This document shows positions 52,259-61,011 of a DNA stretch of 64,000 nt, one piece after another (within the stretch, counting starts at the first letter, position 1; the number at the start of each line of letters is the position of its first letter). The notes beneath the pieces were generated by a model. The model worked only from the letters and a program-made list of their open reading frames with translations. It had not been told where the DNA came from and did not search any database. This DNA comes from Labrys miyagiensis. GTDB taxonomy: Bacteria; Pseudomonadota; Alphaproteobacteria; Rhizobiales; Labraceae. Location of the stretch: assembly GCF_030160835.1 (NCBI RefSeq), contig NZ_BSPC01000028.1, positions 248,001 through 312,000 of the forward strand, given 5' to 3'. Made by a program: the position numbers and the translations under genes.

Positions 52259-53299
52259 TCAGACATTACGAAGCGGCTTTTCCCCAACTGAGCGATGTGG
52301 AACCGGCGCCTTCCTAGGCTGAGCCGGAGCCAGGGCCGCTCGCTTGCTCTCTACGAGCAAGATCTGGGCCACGACCGAGGCGGCGATCACCGCCGGTTCC
52401 TTGCCCTCGATGCCGGGAATGCCGACAGGGCAGACCATGCTGTCGATGGCAGCCTGAGTCAGCCCCGCCTGGCGCATCTGCGAGACGAAGCGCGCCCGCT
52501 TGGTGCCGGAGCCGATGACGCCGATATAGGCAAAGCGGGCGGCGGCGAGTGCGGCCGAGGCAATGGCGAGATCGAGCGCATGGCTGTGCGTCATGATCAG
52601 GATGCGGGCATCATCCGGCGCGCTGGCCAGGATCCGCTCCGGCTCGGCCTCCCGCCTCAGGATGACGCGCTGCGGCACATGGCTCGGAAAAGCCTCGGGC
52701 CGGGGATCGCACCAGACCAGGTCGAGCGGCAGGGGCGCCAAGGCCAGTATCAGGGCGCGGCCGACATGGCCGGCACCGAAGAGATAGACCGCCGGGTTCT
52801 GCGGCCCCAGGCTCTCGACCAGCCGGCCATCGGGCAGCAGGCGTTCGCTCTCGCCCTCCGGCAATAAGGCAGCTTCCGCCGCATCGGCCCAGCAGCGCAG
52901 ATAGGTGCCGTGAGGCTGGGGCATGCCGATGACGACACGGCCACCGGCAGCGGGTGGTTCGACCAGCCCAGCCAGCCAGGACAGATCGTCCCGCTCCAGC
53001 CGCTCCAGCATCAGCTTGACGCGTCCGCCGCAGCACTGGCCCAGATCCGGGCCGAGCGCCTTGTCGAGCGTCCGCATCCGGCTGCTCCCACCGGAGAGCA
53101 GCGCCTGTGCCTCGGCAAGGGCCTGCCATTCCAGCGCGCCGCCGCCGATCGTGCCGGAGAAGGCCCCATCAGCGCGCACCGCCATGCGCGTCCCCGCCTC
53201 ACGCGGGCTCGAACCACGCACAGCCGTGATGGTGACGAGCACGGCCCGGCCGTCCCGTTCGATCATGGCTTTTAGCGTGTCGAAGATGGTCATCGGCAC
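52259..53299 (-). CDS. xdhC: Xanthine dehydrogenase accessory protein XdhC
   Basis: A 346-aa XdhC/CoxI-family protein that binds molybdenum cofactor and inserts the sulfurated form into XdhB. The N-terminal domain has VTITAVRGSSPREAGTRM and GTIGGGALEW, the C-terminal Rossmann domain VYLFGAGHVGRALILALA and YIGVIGSGTKRARF. A second ATG six bases in (53293) is possible. It follows xdhB after 101 bases occupied by repeat X. Confidence 0.92.
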   Translation of the reverse strand: MPMTIFDTLKAMIERDGRAVLVTITAVRGSSPREAGTRMAVRADGAFSGTIGGGALEWQALAEAQALLSGGSSRMRTLDKALGPDLGQCCGGRVKLMLERLERDDLSWLAGLVEPPAAGGRVVIGMPQPHGTYLRCWADAAEAALLPEGESERLLPDGRLVESLGPQNPAVYLFGAGHVGRALILALAPLPLDLVWCDPRPEAFPSHVPQRVILRREAEPERILASAPDDARILIMTHSHALDLAIASAALAAARFAYIGVIGSGTKRARFVSQMRQAGLTQAAIDSMVCPVGIPGIEGKEPAVIAASVVAQILLVESKRAALAPAQPRKAPVPHRSVGEKPLRNV

Positions 53300-53302
53300 C
53301 TC

Positions 53303-53386
53303 ATGGAGTGGCGGTCCTCGACCGCCATTCTTGGATCCGGGTCATTCATCGGACAGGATGATGGCGGTCGGAGACCGCCACTCCAT
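53303..53386. repeat. Intergenic inverted repeat, family X
   Basis: Arms ATGGAGTGGCGGTCCTCGAC (from 53303) and its inverse (53361-53386) match with two differences, and each arm folds as TGGCGGTC..GACCGCCA. It lies between xdhB and xdhC, in a place where a hairpin could lower read-through. Confidence 0.7.
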
Positions 53387-53400
53387 TCTCAGATATCATT

Positions 53401-55716
53401 TCAACTAGGCCGCATAATGGCCTTGATTGCCTTCAATATTTCCTCAGGGGTGGCCGGTGCGTTCAGCAGAACCGGTGCACCCGGCGCCAGGCTGTGGATG
53501 GCATCGGCAATGGCCGAGAACACCGAGATCGGCAGCATCAGCGGCGGTTCGCCCACGGCCTTGGAGCGCCCCACCACATCCTCGCGATTCTGGTTGTCAT
53601 AGAGCGCCACCCGGAAATCGGCGGGGATGTCGCCGGCCGTCGGGATCTTGTAGGTGGAGGGCGCGTGGGTGGTGAGGCGCCCCTTGCTGTCGAACACCAG
53701 TTCCTCGGTGGTCAGCCAGCCCATGCCCTGCACGAAGCCGCCCTCGATCTGGCCGATATCGATGGCCGGATTGATCGAGCGCCCGACGTCATGGAGGATG
53801 TCGACCCGGTCGACCTTCATCTCGCCGGTGAGCGCGTCGATGGTGACTTCCGAACAGGAAGCGCCATAGGCGAAATAGAGGAAGGGCCGTCCCCGCCCCG
53901 CCGGGCGGTCCCAATGGATCTTGGGCGTACGGTAATAGCCCGTCGAGGACAGCGAGATGCGCGCCAGCACGCATTGCCGGGCGAGTTCGTTGAAGTCGAT
54001 CTTCTTGTCGCCTGCCATGACATGGCCGCCGCGGAACTCGACCGACTCGGCCGCCACGCCAAACTCGCCGGCGGCGAAGGCGGCCATGCGGTCGCGGATC
54101 GCGCGCGCCGCGATGCGGGCAGCCATGCCGTTGAGATCCGTGCCCGAGGAGGCGGCCGTAGGCGAGGTGTTGGGCACCTTGGCGGTGGAGGTCGCCATGA
54201 TCTTCACGCGGTCGACGCCGATGCCGAAGACATCCGCCGTCACCTGCGCCACCTTCTGGTAGAGCCCCTGCCCCATCTCGGTGCCGCCATGGTTGAGATG
54301 CACCGAGCCATCTGAATAGACATGCACCAGCGCGCCGGCCTGGTTGAGATGGATGAGGGTGAAGGAGATGCCGAACTTCACCGGCGTCAGCGCGATGCCC
54401 TTCTTCAGGATGGCGCTGGTCTCGTTGAAGGCGGCGACCTGCCTGCGGCGCACCCGATATTCCGAGCTCTTCTCCAGCGCCTCCACCAGGTCGAGCATGA
54501 CATTGTCCTCGACGGTCTGGCCGAAGGGCGTGACATCCCGACCGGGCGCATAGAAATTCGCCTTGCGAACATCGAGCGGATCGCGGCCGAGCCGCCAGGC
54601 GACGGCATCGATGACCCGCTCGATCCCCATCATGCCCTGCGGCCCGCCAAAGCCGCGGAAGGCGGTATTGGAGACGGTATTCGTCTTCATGCGCCGCGTG
54701 GCGATGCGGCAATCGCCCAGGAAATAGGCGTTGTCCGCATGGAACATCGTGCGATCGCAGATGCCGAGCGACAGGTCGGCCGAATAGCCGCAGCGCGCGG
54801 CATAGGTGATGTCATAGCCGCCGATCACGCCCTCATCGTCGAAGCCGACATCGTAATTGACCAGGAAGTCGTGGCGCTTGCCCGTCATCGCCATGTCGTC
54901 GTCGCGGTCGAGCCGGAGCTTGCAGGGTTTGCCGGTGACACGGGCGGCGAGGGCTGCCAGCGCCGCCCACTGGCTGGCCTGGCTCTCCTTGCCGCCAAAA
55001 CCGCCGCCCATGCGGCGCACGGCGCATTCCACCGCCGCATCCGGCACGCCGAGCACACGGGCGACGACGTGCTGCACCTCGCTCGGATGCTGGGTCGAGG
55101 ACAGCACATGCATGTCCCCCGCCTCGCCCGGCGACGCCAGCGCGACCTGACCTTCGAGATAGAAATGCTCCTGCCCGCCCACACGTATCGAGCCCTGCAG
55201 GCGGTGTTCGGCCTTGTCGAGCGCCGCCTCGGGGTCGCCCTGGCCGAAGGCATAATCGGGCATCACCTCGCCGCCATGGTCGAGCGCCTCGTCGACGCTG
55301 ACGATGGGTGCGGCCTCCTCATAGGTGATCCGGGCCAGCAGACCGGCCCGCCGCGCTTCGTCGCGCGTGCGGCCGACTATGCAGAACACCACCTGGGAAT
55401 GGAACTCGATGCGCTCTTCGGCAAGGCAAGGATCGACATCGAAAGGCACGGGCGAGACGTCGTTCTTGCCCGGTACGTCGGCCGCCGTCAGCACGGCGAC
55501 GACACCGGGCGCCATGCGGACCGCATCGAGATCCATGGCAAGGATCTCGCCGGCCGCGATGGTGGCGCCCACAGGCACGACATGCAGCGTTCCCGCCGGC
55601 TCCAGCACGTCGTCGATATAGAACGCGGCACCAGCCACATGCCGTGTGGCGGAGTCATGCGGCAGCGCCTGCGAAACAGAAGCGGTATCGGGGGAAATCG
55701 CGGGCTTATGCAGCAT
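53401..55716 (-). CDS. xdhB: Xanthine dehydrogenase, molybdopterin-binding subunit
   Basis: A 771-aa Mo-cofactor subunit of xanthine dehydrogenase, which oxidises hypoxanthine and xanthine to urate. Recognisable parts: GAAFYIDDVLEPAGTLHVVP at the N-terminus, EHFYLEGQVALA, VRRMGGGFGGKESQA, NTAFRGFGGPQGM (Arg/Phe purine-site region), and the catalytic Glu in KAVGEPPLML. ATG 55716, after AGGGAG, overlaps xdhA by 11 bases. An in-frame ATG at 55737 is a weaker choice. Confidence 0.95.
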   Translation of the reverse strand: MLHKPAISPDTASVSQALPHDSATRHVAGAAFYIDDVLEPAGTLHVVPVGATIAAGEILAMDLDAVRMAPGVVAVLTAADVPGKNDVSPVPFDVDPCLAEERIEFHSQVVFCIVGRTRDEARRAGLLARITYEEAAPIVSVDEALDHGGEVMPDYAFGQGDPEAALDKAEHRLQGSIRVGGQEHFYLEGQVALASPGEAGDMHVLSSTQHPSEVQHVVARVLGVPDAAVECAVRRMGGGFGGKESQASQWAALAALAARVTGKPCKLRLDRDDDMAMTGKRHDFLVNYDVGFDDEGVIGGYDITYAARCGYSADLSLGICDRTMFHADNAYFLGDCRIATRRMKTNTVSNTAFRGFGGPQGMMGIERVIDAVAWRLGRDPLDVRKANFYAPGRDVTPFGQTVEDNVMLDLVEALEKSSEYRVRRRQVAAFNETSAILKKGIALTPVKFGISFTLIHLNQAGALVHVYSDGSVHLNHGGTEMGQGLYQKVAQVTADVFGIGVDRVKIMATSTAKVPNTSPTAASSGTDLNGMAARIAARAIRDRMAAFAAGEFGVAAESVEFRGGHVMAGDKKIDFNELARQCVLARISLSSTGYYRTPKIHWDRPAGRGRPFLYFAYGASCSEVTIDALTGEMKVDRVDILHDVGRSINPAIDIGQIEGGFVQGMGWLTTEELVFDSKGRLTTHAPSTYKIPTAGDIPADFRVALYDNQNREDVVGRSKAVGEPPLMLPISVFSAIADAIHSLAPGAPVLLNAPATPEEILKAIKAIMRPS

Positions 55717-57181
55717 CGGCGCGCTCCCTGCGGCCAATCAGCCGCGTTTCAGAGCTTTCGGCGCCGGCGATCTCGACCAGCGCCTTCATCAACAACGCCC
55801 GCGCCACTTCGTTCCGATAGTCGGCCGAGGCGCGCATGTCGGAGATCGGCTGGTAGTCGACAGCCAGCGCATCGAGCGCCCTGCCCCAGTTCGACGAGTC
55901 GTCGAGCTCGATGCCGGCGAGCGCCTCCTCGGTATGAAGGCCGCGTCTCGGCGTCGCCGCCATGCCGCCGAACGCGACGCGGGCAGAGGCGATGCGCCCC
56001 CCGGCCAAGGTGAACTTGAAGGCGCCCATCACGGCCGAGATGTCCTCGTCGAAGCGCTTGGAGATCTTGTAGCAGCGGAAGGCTTCGTCCGCGCCAGGCT
56101 TGACCACCGCAAGACCTACCACAAATTCACCGGGCTGGCGGTCCTGCTTGCCGTACCCGATGAAGAAATCCTCCAGGAGCAGGGCACGCCCCTCCTCGCC
56201 CCGGCGCAGATAGAGCCTGGCGCCGAGCGCGATCAGGGCCGGTGCGAGATCGCCGATCGGCGAACCATTGGCGATGTTGCCGCCCACGGTGCCAGAGGCG
56301 CGCACCTGCGTTGAGCCGAAGCGCCGCATCATTTCGCCAAGGTCGGGATCGATGGCCGCGAGCGCCGGCAAAGCGCGGGCATGGGTGACGGTGGCGCCCA
56401 TCGAGACGCCGTCCTCGGCAAGGGTCAGCCGGTCGAGCTTCGCCACCCGGCCGAGCCAGATGATCTTCTTCAGATCGCGCAACTGCTTGGTGATCCACAG
56501 CCCGACATCGGTGGCGCCGGCCACCAGGGTAGCATCGGGATGCTGAAGATAGAGCCGGGCGAGCGCGTCGACAGAGGCCGGGGCGGCGAAGAAACGCTGC
56601 TCGTCGCCCACAAATACGTCCATCTCGTCCTGCAGGTTGAGCAGGGCCTGGCGCTTGCCGGCGCGGGCGCGGGCGAACCTGTCGGCGGGCGCGGCGGCGC
56701 AGGCCGATTGGGCCGCGTCGATGATCGGGCGATAGCCGGTGCAGCGACACAAATTGCCCGAGAGCTGATCGGTGATGGCCTGACGGGTCACCGGCCGCGC
56801 GCCGTCCTGATAGAGCGCGAAAAGCGACATCACGATGCCGGGCGTGCAGAAGCCGCATTGCGAGCCGTGATGGTCGACCATGGCCTGCTGCACCGGATGC
56901 AGCGTCTCGCCCTCTGCGAGGTCCTCCACGGTGATCACTTCGCAGCCATCGACCATGCCGGTCAGGGTGATGCAGGCATTGACGGGTTCGTAGTGGAGCT
57001 CGCCGTCGCGGATGCGTCCGAGCACCACCGTGCAGGCGCCGCAATCGCCCTCGTTGCAGCCTTCCTTGGTGCCGACGGCCTGCTTGGATAGGCGCAGATG
57101 GTCGAGCAGAGTCTGTCTGGGGTCGAGATCCTCGATGATCTCGACGACATTGTTGCGCAGGTAACGAACGGAATTGCGCAT
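55706..57181 (-). CDS. xdhA: Xanthine dehydrogenase, FeS/FAD subunit
   Basis: A 491-aa electron-transfer subunit. The N-terminal plant-type [2Fe-2S] domain has CNEGDCGACTVVLG. The second, helical [2Fe-2S] domain has SQCGFCTPGIVMSL and GNLCRCTGYRPI. The FAD domain has LVAGATDVGLWITKQ and GTVGGNIANGSPIGD. Electrons from the Mo centre in XdhB pass through these to NAD+. First gene of the minus-strand purine cluster; no purine regulator is seen upstream. Confidence 0.95.
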   Translation of the reverse strand: MRNSVRYLRNNVVEIIEDLDPRQTLLDHLRLSKQAVGTKEGCNEGDCGACTVVLGRIRDGELHYEPVNACITLTGMVDGCEVITVEDLAEGETLHPVQQAMVDHHGSQCGFCTPGIVMSLFALYQDGARPVTRQAITDQLSGNLCRCTGYRPIIDAAQSACAAAPADRFARARAGKRQALLNLQDEMDVFVGDEQRFFAAPASVDALARLYLQHPDATLVAGATDVGLWITKQLRDLKKIIWLGRVAKLDRLTLAEDGVSMGATVTHARALPALAAIDPDLGEMMRRFGSTQVRASGTVGGNIANGSPIGDLAPALIALGARLYLRRGEEGRALLLEDFFIGYGKQDRQPGEFVVGLAVVKPGADEAFRCYKISKRFDEDISAVMGAFKFTLAGGRIASARVAFGGMAATPRRGLHTEEALAGIELDDSSNWGRALDALAVDYQPISDMRASADYRNEVARALLMKALVEIAGAESSETRLIGRRERADAA

Positions 57182-57625
57182 TCACGTGCCCCGACGGAGC
57201 GGCCGGCGGCGGGACGCCGCAAGCCGGCTAACATGATACTGCGGGACAAGGGGCAAGCCAAAACGATTCGACGCAAGGCGACCGTTCCGCGTGGCCAGCC
57301 CTTCTGTCGATATTTCCAACGCCATGCCGCCGGCTGCCTCCATTTAGAGCAGCCCGATGATTGCCTCTTTTTGTGGCGACGGGAAGAGAAATCTGGGAGC
57401 GCGGACATCCTGTGCGCTCTTGGAACCACAGCGTTGGCAGGAAAAGACGCATGCGCTGTGCCGGTCTGAAGACCGGCGTCCTCCACCCAGGTCCAGGGCA
57501 TGCCGGTCTGAAGACCGGCACACCAATTCCGGCTGCCGCCTGGGGCCGCCGGCATCTCGCCTGCTCTTGCAACTAGGGCGCCAATGAAGAGGGAAGAGCG
57601 GACAGGATGTCCGCGCTCTCAAGCC
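57182..57625. other. Intergenic region between xdhA and metZ
   Basis: The first 210 bases hold no recognised feature beyond the region where the xdhA promoter must lie. The rest is the nested repeat at 57394-57622. Open frames crossing it are repeat-derived. Confidence 0.6.
57394..57622. repeat. Family A repeat with family D repeat inserted inside it
   Basis: TGGGAGCGCGGACATCCTG (57394-57412) and GGGAAGAGCGGACAGGATGT (57591-57610, continuing CCGCGCTCTC) are the two halves of a family A inverted repeat. Between them stand two inverted family D hairpins, TGTGCCGGTCTGAAGACCGG (57458-57477) and TGCCGGTCTGAAGACCGGCA (57501-57520). The nesting suggests D entered an existing A copy. Confidence 0.7.
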
Positions 57626-58834
57626 TCACACCGCCTTGTCGAGTGCCTGGCTGAAGTCCTCGATCAGATCCGCCGCGTCCTCGATGCCGGCTGAGAAACG
57701 CAGCATGCCCTGGCGGATGCCCATGCCGAGGCGCTGGTCCTCGTCGAAACGCTGATGCGTGGTGGTCGAAGGATGGGTGATCAGGCTCTTGGTGTCGCCA
57801 AGATTGTTCGAGATGCGGGTAATGCGTAGCGCGTTGGCCACCTTGAAGGCTGCCGCCTTGCCACCCTTGATCTCGAAGGTCACCAGCGTGCCACCGGCCT
57901 TCATCTGGCGGCGGGCGAGTTCGACCTGCGGATGGTCATCGCGGAAGGGATAGATCACCCGCTCGACCGCCCTGTGAGCCGCGAGCGCATCCGCCACCTT
58001 GGCGGCGTTTTCGAGCTGGCGTGCCACGCGCAATTCCAGCGTCTCCAGCCCCTTCAGCATCACCCAGGCATTGAAGGGGGAGATCGAAGGGCCGGTCTGG
58101 CGCAGATAGGTGTGGACGTAATCGGTAATGAACTTCTCCGAAGCCAGGATCACACCGGCCAGGCACCGGCCCTGCCCGTCGATATGCTTGGTGGCCGAAT
58201 AGACCACGCAGTCGGCGCCGAGCTGCAGCGGGCTCTGCAGCAGGGGCGTGGCGAAGACATTGTCGACCACCAGCGTAGCCCCAGCGCTCTTGGCGATCCC
58301 GGCAATGGCGGCGATATCGAGAATCTCGAGCGTGGGATTGGTCGGGCTTTCCAGGAAGAAGACCTTGGTCTCCGGCCGCACCGCCGCCTGCCATTGGTCG
58401 AGTTCGGTGCCGTCGACCAGGGTCGAGTGCACGCCGAAGCGCGGCAGCAGTTCTTCGATGACATAGCGGCAGGAGCCGAACAGCGCCCTGGCCGCGACGA
58501 CGTGATCGCCGGCCTTGAGCTGCCCTATCAGCGCGGCGGTGACAGCCGCCATGCCGGAGGCGGTAGCGCGTGCCGCCTCGGCGCCCTCCAGCTCAGCCAT
58601 GCGCTGCTCGAACATCGCCACCGTCGGGTTGGAGAAGCGGCTGTAGATAAAGCCGACATCCTCGCCCTTGAAACGCGCCTCGGCCTGTTCGGCGGTCTCG
58701 TAGACGAAACCCTGCGTCAGGTACAGGGCCTCGGACGTCTCGCCATATTGCGAACGCAGCGTACCGGCATGGACGAGCCGGGTCGCCGGGCGCAATTCCC
58801 GGGTGGAGCGAGCGGTGGTGATATGCTTGGTCAT
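57626..58834 (-). CDS. metZ: O-succinylhomoserine sulfhydrylase
   Basis: A 402-aa PLP enzyme that makes homocysteine from O-succinylhomoserine and sulfide (direct sulfhydrylation). Pattern: TRLVHAGTLRSQYGETSEAL, GFIYSRFSNPTVAMFE, SGMAAVTAALIGQL, and the PLP lysine in YSATKHIDGQGRCLAG. The SQ.GE.SEALYLTQGFVY segment and DGQGRCLAG are MetZ-like rather than CGS-like. A SAM-II riboswitch in the leader confirms a methionine role and predicts shut-off by S-adenosylmethionine. Confidence 0.93.
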   Translation of the reverse strand: MTKHITTARSTRELRPATRLVHAGTLRSQYGETSEALYLTQGFVYETAEQAEARFKGEDVGFIYSRFSNPTVAMFEQRMAELEGAEAARATASGMAAVTAALIGQLKAGDHVVAARALFGSCRYVIEELLPRFGVHSTLVDGTELDQWQAAVRPETKVFFLESPTNPTLEILDIAAIAGIAKSAGATLVVDNVFATPLLQSPLQLGADCVVYSATKHIDGQGRCLAGVILASEKFITDYVHTYLRQTGPSISPFNAWVMLKGLETLELRVARQLENAAKVADALAAHRAVERVIYPFRDDHPQVELARRQMKAGGTLVTFEIKGGKAAAFKVANALRITRISNNLGDTKSLITHPSTTTHQRFDEDQRLGMGIRQGMLRFSAGIEDAADLIEDFSQALDKAV

Positions 58835-58874
58835 TTGCGGCGTCCCAATAGCCGCAAGTGGAGCTTTTCAGCTC
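58835..58874 (-). promoter_or_regulatory. Two hairpins in the metZ leader around the ribosome site
   Basis: TTGCGGC..GCCGCAA (58835-58841 with 58851-58857) places the GGGA ribosome-site bases in its loop, directly before the ATG. GAGCT-GAAA-AGCTC (58861-58874) stands between it and the riboswitch. They may help the riboswitch hide or show the ribosome site; this is inferred from pairing alone. Confidence 0.4.
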
Positions 58875-58883
58875 TTTCCCACG

Positions 58884-58945
58884 GCCCCTTTAGCAAGTTG
58901 TTTTACGTGGCTGCAAGCCGGCCGGCCCAAATCCACCACGACGAA
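58884..58945 (-). ncRNA. SAM-II riboswitch upstream of metZ
   Basis: The minus strand reads CGTCGTGGTGGATTTGGGCC, then GGCTTGCAGCCACGTAAAAC, then AACTTGCTAAAGGGG. These are the conserved SAM-II blocks GTGGTGATTTG, CTTGCAGCCAC, TAAAACAA and GCTAAA in order, with pseudoknot pairing possible between the loop and the GCTAAAGG end. SAM-II aptamers bind S-adenosylmethionine and are found mainly in Alphaproteobacteria before metA, metZ and similar genes. Confidence 0.92.
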
Positions 58946-59027
58946 GGCTGTTGAGTAGACCCACTGCCCCGTGGCGTCAATGGATCGTTTCGTCTAGCAA
59001 GGCGGGGAGCAGAAAAAAGCGAGATCC

Positions 59028-60110
59028 ATGCACTCCCACGGCATCCTGCCCTCTCAGGCGATTTCGGCCCTTGTCGAGAAGGGCGCCATCCGCATCAAAC
59101 AGCCTCTGGCGTCGGACCAAGTGCAGCCGGCGAGCCTCGATTTGCGCCTTGGCGCCAAGGCCTATCGCATGCGGGCGAGCTTCCTGCCCGGCCCGCGCGC
59201 GACGGTGGCCGAACGCATCGCCGACCTCGCCTTGCACGAGATCGACCTCACCAACGGCGCGGTGCTGGAGACGGGCTGCGTCTATATCGTGCCGCTGCTC
59301 GAAAGCCTCGCCATGCCGGAGGGGCTGCTCGCCTCCACCAATCCGAAGAGCTCGACCGGCCGCCTCGACGTCTTTACCCGCGTGATCACCGACCATGCCC
59401 GCGCCTTCGACCAGGTCGAGGCCGGCTATGACGGGCCGCTCTATGCCGAGATCGGGCCCCGGACCTTCCCGGTGCTGGTGCGCATCGGCTCGCGCCTGTC
59501 GCAGATCCGCTTCCGCCGCGGCGATGCACGCATCGAGGACATGGCCCTGCGCGAATTGCAGCGGCGCATGGGCCTGGTTTCGACGCCCGATCCGGACATT
59601 GCCGGCGGCGTCGCCGTCTCCGTGGATCTCACCGGCTTCAATGACGGCATCGTCGGCTATCGCGCCAAGCGCCACACGGCTGTCATCGATGTGGACAAGC
59701 GCGGCGCCTGCGACCTGCTCGACTTCTGGGAGCCGATCCCCCATCGCGGCAAGAACGACATGATCCTGGACCCGGACGAGTTCTATATCCTCGCCTCCAA
59801 GGAAGCCGTGCATGTGCCGCCGGACTTCGCCGCCGAGATGGTGCCCTTCGATCCGCTGGTCGGCGAATTCCGCGTCCATTACGCCGGCTTCTTCGATCCC
59901 GGCTTCGGCTATTCGCCCGACGGCATGGAGGCCGCCCGCGCCGTCTTGGAGGTGCGCTCGCGCGAAGTGCCCTTCATCGTCGAGGATGGACAGATCGTCG
60001 GGCGCCTGATCTATGAGAAGATGCTGGAGCGGCCCGGGATTCTCTACGGGGCCGGGCTCAACTCGAACTATCAGGGCCAGGCGCTGAAGCTCTCCAAGCA
60101 TTTCAGGTGA
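59028..60110 (+). CDS. dcd: 2'-deoxycytidine 5'-triphosphate deaminase (long form)
   Basis: A 360-aa protein of the dCTP deaminase/dUTPase superfamily, about twice the usual 190 residues. The first half has QPASLDLRLGAKAYRM, STNPKSSTGRLDVFTRVI and YDGPLYAEIGPRTFPVLVRI, the family motifs. The second half repeats the fold loosely (DLTGFNDGIVGYRAKRHT, FRVHYAGFFDPGFGY). It converts dCTP to dUTP for thymidylate synthesis. Such long forms occur in Hyphomicrobiales, often beside metZ as here (divergent). The ATG is preceded by a weak GCGAGA. Confidence 0.88.
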   Translation: MHSHGILPSQAISALVEKGAIRIKQPLASDQVQPASLDLRLGAKAYRMRASFLPGPRATVAERIADLALHEIDLTNGAVLETGCVYIVPLLESLAMPEGLLASTNPKSSTGRLDVFTRVITDHARAFDQVEAGYDGPLYAEIGPRTFPVLVRIGSRLSQIRFRRGDARIEDMALRELQRRMGLVSTPDPDIAGGVAVSVDLTGFNDGIVGYRAKRHTAVIDVDKRGACDLLDFWEPIPHRGKNDMILDPDEFYILASKEAVHVPPDFAAEMVPFDPLVGEFRVHYAGFFDPGFGYSPDGMEAARAVLEVRSREVPFIVEDGQIVGRLIYEKMLERPGILYGAGLNSNYQGQALKLSKHFR

Positions 60111-60155
60111 GCTCGAAAACCCGCAATCATGCCCGTCCACCGCATGGAGCTAGTC

Positions 60156-60542
60156 ATGAAGCGCCTCCCGTTCATCGCCGCAACGGCTCTCTTGATCGGG
60201 GCGGTCGGGAGCGGCCCTGCCCAGGCGATGGAATGTTTTGGAGGCTTCACCTGCGAGGAGATCGGCGCTGCTGCCTTCTCCTTCAAGACCGTGCGGGACT
60301 GTCCCGCCGATTTCCAGATCAGGCCGGACAAGAAGGCCAAGTTCGACAGAGCCATGAACGCCTTGCTGAATCGACCGATGGCGAAGGTTACCGGCAATGA
60401 GGAGTTCTCGACCAAACCAAATTATCATCCGGCGGACGTGTGCGATCGTGCCGCGCGCAAGTTCATGGATGGCTCATCAAGTGTCGAATTCCTGGGTGTC
60501 AAGTCAGACGCGATGCGAAGGCTGAAAGCCGGCAGGAAATAG
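60156..60542 (+). CDS. Secreted four-Cys hypothetical protein, paralogue 1
   Basis: A 128-aa protein with a signal peptide (MKRLPFIAATALLIGAVGSG, cut after AQA). The mature part has Cys in MECFGGFTCEE, VRDCPADF and DVCDRAARK. GGAG eight bases before ATG 60156. It shares with the next gene RDCPA.F.I.P..K, then CD..ARK...G and EFL.VK.DA..RL, so both are tandem paralogues. Four conserved Cys suggest two disulfides in the periplasm. Function unknown. Confidence 0.7.
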   Translation: MKRLPFIAATALLIGAVGSGPAQAMECFGGFTCEEIGAAAFSFKTVRDCPADFQIRPDKKAKFDRAMNALLNRPMAKVTGNEEFSTKPNYHPADVCDRAARKFMDGSSSVEFLGVKSDAMRRLKAGRK

Positions 60543-60552
60543 GATTGTGGAC

Positions 60553-60927
60553 ATGAAGACCCTTCTCGCACTCACCGCCGTGTCCCTCTTGCTCGCGACC
60601 ACACCTGCCCTCACCCAGCAGGAGTGCATGCCGGGTGTGAGCTGCCACCTGATGGCGGAGGCTTCGGTGTCCTTCGGCATCGTGCGGGATTGCCCGGCCA
60701 ATTTTGCCATCAAGCCGGAGTTGAAGTCGAGCTATGACGACATCATCCGTGCCCTGAAGAGCGCGCCCGCGAAAAAGGGCGGCCAGCCGCTCTCCTCCAA
60801 GCGTCAGCCGGTGGCGCCGGGCCTGTGCGACAACGTCGCCCGCAAGATCCTCAAGGGCACGACGAATATCGAGTTTCTCGCCGTGAAGCCGGATGCGGCC
60901 GCTCGCTTGATGCCGAGTGTGAAGTAG
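60553..60927 (+). CDS. Secreted four-Cys hypothetical protein, paralogue 2
   Basis: A 124-aa protein with signal peptide (MKTLLALTAVSLLLATTPAL) and mature Cys in ECMPGVSCHL, VRDCPANF and GLCDNVARK, the same four as the upstream paralogue. AGGA at 60541-60544, overlapping the end of the previous gene, precedes ATG 60553 by eight bases; a GTG at 60547 is too close to it. Gap of 10 bases between the two genes, so one transcript. Confidence 0.7.
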   Translation: MKTLLALTAVSLLLATTPALTQQECMPGVSCHLMAEASVSFGIVRDCPANFAIKPELKSSYDDIIRALKSAPAKKGGQPLSSKRQPVAPGLCDNVARKILKGTTNIEFLAVKPDAAARLMPSVK

Positions 60928-61011
60928 AGCGACGATCATTCTGACAATACAGACATAATTTTCGCATCGTGGCGAGGCCTTGAGAGCGTTTGAAGTTGCG
61001 CGCCGGACATC

